Of a stretch of 64,000 bases of DNA, positions 62,079-64,000 are shown piece after piece. Origin of the DNA: Natronorubrum texcoconense (GTDB lineage: Archaea; Halobacteriota; Halobacteria; Halobacteriales; Natrialbaceae); the NCBI RefSeq assembly GCF_900100335.1, contig NZ_FNFE01000001.1, forward strand, positions 1,054,001 through 1,118,000, read 5' to 3'. The position numbers and the translations under genes are program-made. The notes beneath the pieces were generated by a model. That model saw only the letters and a program-made list of their open reading frames with translations, did not search any database and had not been told where the DNA came from. Each line of letters starts with the position of its first letter. Within the stretch, counting starts at the first letter, position 1.

Positions 62079-62167
62079 CACGGTCGTTCCGCTTCGCTCC
62101 ACTCCCTGATTCAAATCTGCCTAACGTAACGAATTTGCTGCTCGCGGATTGCTCGCAGCAAAATTAG

Positions 62168-62242
62168 TGGGTTGGGGCAGATTTGAACTGCCGACTTCCT
62201 CCGTGTGAAGGAGGTATCATAACCAGACTAGATCACCAACCC
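62168..62242 (-). tRNA. tRNA-Val(CAC)
   Basis: The gene is 75 nt on the minus strand. The acceptor stem GGGTTGG pairs with CCAACCC, discriminator A. The anticodon arm CTCC-TTCACAC-GGAG has anticodon CAC, reading GUG. The T arm carries TTCAAAT in its loop. CCA is not encoded. No intron is seen. Confidence 0.95.
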
Positions 62243-62282
62243 GCACGGGATTGTATCCGTGCGTTTAACTTAAGACTTCCTT

Positions 62283-62561
62283 TCAGCGGTCGTCAGCTGG
62301 GTCTGCCGCGTCGGACCGTGAGAGCGTCGCTCGAGCGTTCCCAACGACTGCACGGGCCTGCCCGGCGGCGTTGCGCTCCAGATCGGACACGCCGTCCCGA
62401 ACCGCCTCGAGGCGGCTCGGTTCGGGTTCCGGTTCCGACTCGCGGCCGACCAGGTCGCGGAGTCGCGTCGCGTAGGGCTCGAGGGCTTCACTGAGACCGA
62501 GTTTCGCGTGTTCGCCGGCGCGGCTGAGGTAGTAACGGCTGTCGTCGAAGTGCTTATTCAT
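62283..62561 (-). CDS. Conserved small haloarchaeal helical protein
   Basis: The product has 92 residues from the ATG at 62559-62561 (MNKHFDDSRYYLSRAGEHAKLG), preferred over an in-frame ATG at 62576 because this beginning looks conserved. It is built of amphipathic helices separated by a Glu-Pro linker (ESEPEPEPSRLEAVRDGVSDLERNAAGQARAVVGNARATL). I recognise the type, widespread in haloarchaea, but know no function. There is no membrane segment. It lies just upstream of the tRNA on the same strand. Confidence 0.75.
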   Translation of the reverse strand: MNKHFDDSRYYLSRAGEHAKLGLSEALEPYATRLRDLVGRESEPEPEPSRLEAVRDGVSDLERNAAGQARAVVGNARATLSRSDAADPADDR

Positions 62562-62713
62562 GTGACCTTCTACCAAGGGGAGGACCCCATCCGATATAGC
62601 CCTTTCGTAGGCAACAGGATGGGGTCGGTACCGATCCCGACGCCGACCTGCGAGTCTGTCTCGAGCCCAGGGCGAACGGACGGCGGTGTCGAGTTCGGTC
62701 GAGTGCCAGCGAA

Positions 62714-63247
62714 TTAGTACTGCGGCGAGTCTTCCGGCTCGCCGTCGCGTTTGTTGACGACGCGACCGAAGGTGAACAACCCGTCCGAGAGGCGGTTCAG
62801 GTACTGCACGGCTTGCTCGTTGATCTGCTCCTCGCTCGCGAGGGCGACAGCCCGACGCTCGGCGCGTCGGCAGACGGTTCTGGCGTGGTGGAGCGCCGCC
62901 CCGTGTTCGCTGCCCGTCGGCAGGATGAAGGAAGTCAGCGGCTCGAGTTCCTCGTCGTACGCGTCGATCCAGTCCTCGATGGTTTCGACGTGATCGGCGC
63001 GGACGGCGGGATCGTCCTCGTCGGGGTCGGGGTTCGCGAAGTCAGCCTGCACGACGTGGAGGTGGTTCTGAACCGTTCGTAGCTGCTCGTCGACGTCGTC
63101 GTAGCCGGTCGGTCGGATCGTCCCGATCAGGGCGTTGAGTTCGTCGACGGTTCCGTAGGCCTCGATGCGCGCACTGGTCTTCGAGACGCGAGTCATATCC
63201 CGGAGATCGGTCTGTCCGTCGTCGCCGCGACCGGTATAGATCGTCAT
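62714..63247 (-). CDS. Cob(I)alamin adenosyltransferase (PduO type)
   Basis: The product has 177 residues. The N-terminal ATP-binding stretch YTGRGDDGQTDLRDMTRVSK corresponds to the family TGxGDxGxT signature. EAYGTVDELNALIG follows, and the C-terminal RRAERRAVALASEEQINEQAVQYLNRLSDGLFTFGR completes it. It attaches the adenosyl group to cob(I)alamin, giving coenzyme B12 for mutases and ribonucleotide reductase. No other B12 gene is adjacent. I saw no cobalamin-box upstream; none is expected in archaea. Confidence 0.93.
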   Translation of the reverse strand: MTIYTGRGDDGQTDLRDMTRVSKTSARIEAYGTVDELNALIGTIRPTGYDDVDEQLRTVQNHLHVVQADFANPDPDEDDPAVRADHVETIEDWIDAYDEELEPLTSFILPTGSEHGAALHHARTVCRRAERRAVALASEEQINEQAVQYLNRLSDGLFTFGRVVNKRDGEPEDSPQY

Positions 63248-63514
63248 ACGCGAGTCGACGGACGGCGGCCACTTAACTGCTGACGCATCGGTAGGTCGTC
63301 AGATTGGGTCCGCTCGCAGTACGGACAGGCGATACGATATCGGGACACGACTGGAAAATGGCCGTTCTCTCGAGGAGACCTCATTCCCCCGGGTAGCGCA
63401 GCTATGAACGTATCAGTTTGGACCGGACGCAACTTATGGTCCTGCTCGGTATACGAGACCCCCGTGACTGAAAATAACGCACCCGTGGCCCGGGATTGCG
63501 GAGGTCGATCGTAG

Positions 63515-64000
63515 ATGTGCACGCGATTAGTGTATCTGGGACCCGACGACGTCGTTATTACCGGTCGGTCGATGGACTGGCACGACGAGATCGGAACCAA
63601 CATTTGGGTGTTTCCACGTGGGATGGATCGAACCGGTGCGGTCGGTCCGAACTCGGTGGAGTGGTCCGCAGAGTACGGCAGCGTCATCGCCTCTGCGTAC
63701 GACATTGCGTCGACAGACGGGATGAACGAGGCAGGCCTGGTCGCGAACCTTCTGTGGCTCACCGAATCCGACTACCCCGAGTGGGACGGCGACTCACCTG
63801 GACTGGCGATTTCGATGTGGGTACAGTACGTCCTGGACAACTTCGAGTCGGTAGCCGAGGCGGTCGAGAATCACCGGGAAGACGAGTTCGTCGTCGTCTC
63901 CGAGGAAATCCCCGACGAAGGCCGGTTCGCCACCTTGCACCTGTCTCTGTCGGACGCCACGGGTGACAGCGCCATCTTGGAGTACGTCGATGGCGAGCTA
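63515..64000 (+). CDS. Choloylglycine hydrolase/linear amide C-N hydrolase family, partial
   Basis: The 162 visible residues run off the right edge. It begins MCTRLVYLG, so removal of Met exposes Cys2 as the N-terminal nucleophile of an Ntn hydrolase. Arg18 and Asp21 in GRSMDWHDE are the matching active-site residues. GMNEAGLVANLLWL is also family-typical. Members cut amide bonds in conjugated bile acids, penicillin V or acyl-homoserine lactones; the substrate here is open. The 267-bp stretch before it (63248-63514) shows no other gene. Confidence 0.88.
   Translation, partial: MCTRLVYLGPDDVVITGRSMDWHDEIGTNIWVFPRGMDRTGAVGPNSVEWSAEYGSVIASAYDIASTDGMNEAGLVANLLWLTESDYPEWDGDSPGLAISMWVQYVLDNFESVAEAVENHREDEFVVVSEEIPDEGRFATLHLSLSDATGDSAILEYVDGEL

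Noticed and set aside
1-64000. CRISPR arrays and rRNA genes
   Set aside because: No regularly spaced direct repeats and no rRNA-like blocks were seen anywhere in the window.

Overview
The window is from an extreme halophilic archaeon, most likely a member of the Natrialbaceae (Natrinema/Haloterrigena-like). The evidence is high GC with strong CG/GA-rich codon use, very acidic proteins, leaderless promoters with a BRE/TATA about 24-30 nt before the start codon, Tat-dependent lipoproteins, a haloarchaeal gas-vesicle cluster, an archaeal KH/beta-CASP nuclease and an Orc1/Cdc6. The species call is inference.

Layout. 1-8 kb is a core/repair block: a partial aCPSF1-type nuclease (FttA), a Tat lipoprotein, the mismatch endonuclease NucS, and MutS about 0.75 kb further on. 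Beside the MutS start lies an N-terminally deleted histidine-kinase ATPase remnant, then a CHY zinc-finger protein. 8-16 kb is an AT-richer accessory island: Orc1/Cdc6 with a divergent DnaQ-like exonuclease and a 14-bp inverted repeat between them, a HxlR-like regulator, an IS4-type transposase, a broken second transposase, and a small redox locus (HTH regulator, thioredoxin-reductase-like flavoprotein, methyltransferase) that carries two matching palindromic operator candidates. 16.2-23.5 kb is a gas-vesicle cluster in two divergent operons (gvpA-N-O leftward; gvpF-G-H-(I-like)-J-K-L-M rightward). gvpC, gvpD and gvpE are absent from it.

24-46 kb is a large acyl-CoA catabolic region: a Gfo/Idh/MocA oxidoreductase, a Zn alcohol dehydrogenase, two AMP-forming acyl-CoA ligases, three acyl-CoA dehydrogenases (two are a ~93% identical tandem pair), a thiolase, an enoyl-CoA hydratase, a C-terminally short 3-hydroxyacyl-CoA dehydrogenase, an SDR, an MFS exporter, a double-hotdog MaoC hydratase, a thiolase-like protein paired with a DUF35 OB-fold protein, and an MBL hydrolase. 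Together these could activate, dehydrogenate, hydrate, oxidise and cleave an unusual (branched, cyclic or isoprenoid/steroid-like) acid. Four copies of a ~115-140 bp dispersed repeat lie in this region. All four are in gaps between converging genes, and their internal stems differ in sequence but still pair.

46-58.6 kb holds an amino-acid permease, an RDD protein, a carbohydrate ABC importer (two permeases, ATPase, binding protein), a D-2-hydroxyacid dehydrogenase, an F420-type luciferase-like oxidoreductase, a second MBL hydrolase, a fourth acyl-CoA dehydrogenase and a divergent IclR regulator with a palindromic operator candidate. 58.6-64 kb holds small zinc proteins, MsrA, a MaoC hydratase, tRNA-Val(CAC) with a duplicated 3' end, cobalamin adenosyltransferase and the start of a choloylglycine-hydrolase-family protein.

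The most promising candidates for something undescribed are the covarying dispersed repeat between converging genes, the orc/exonuclease inverted repeat, the hairpin-rich gene-free stretch near 25.6-25.8 kb, and the 84-bp perfect inverted-repeat element near 60.4 kb.
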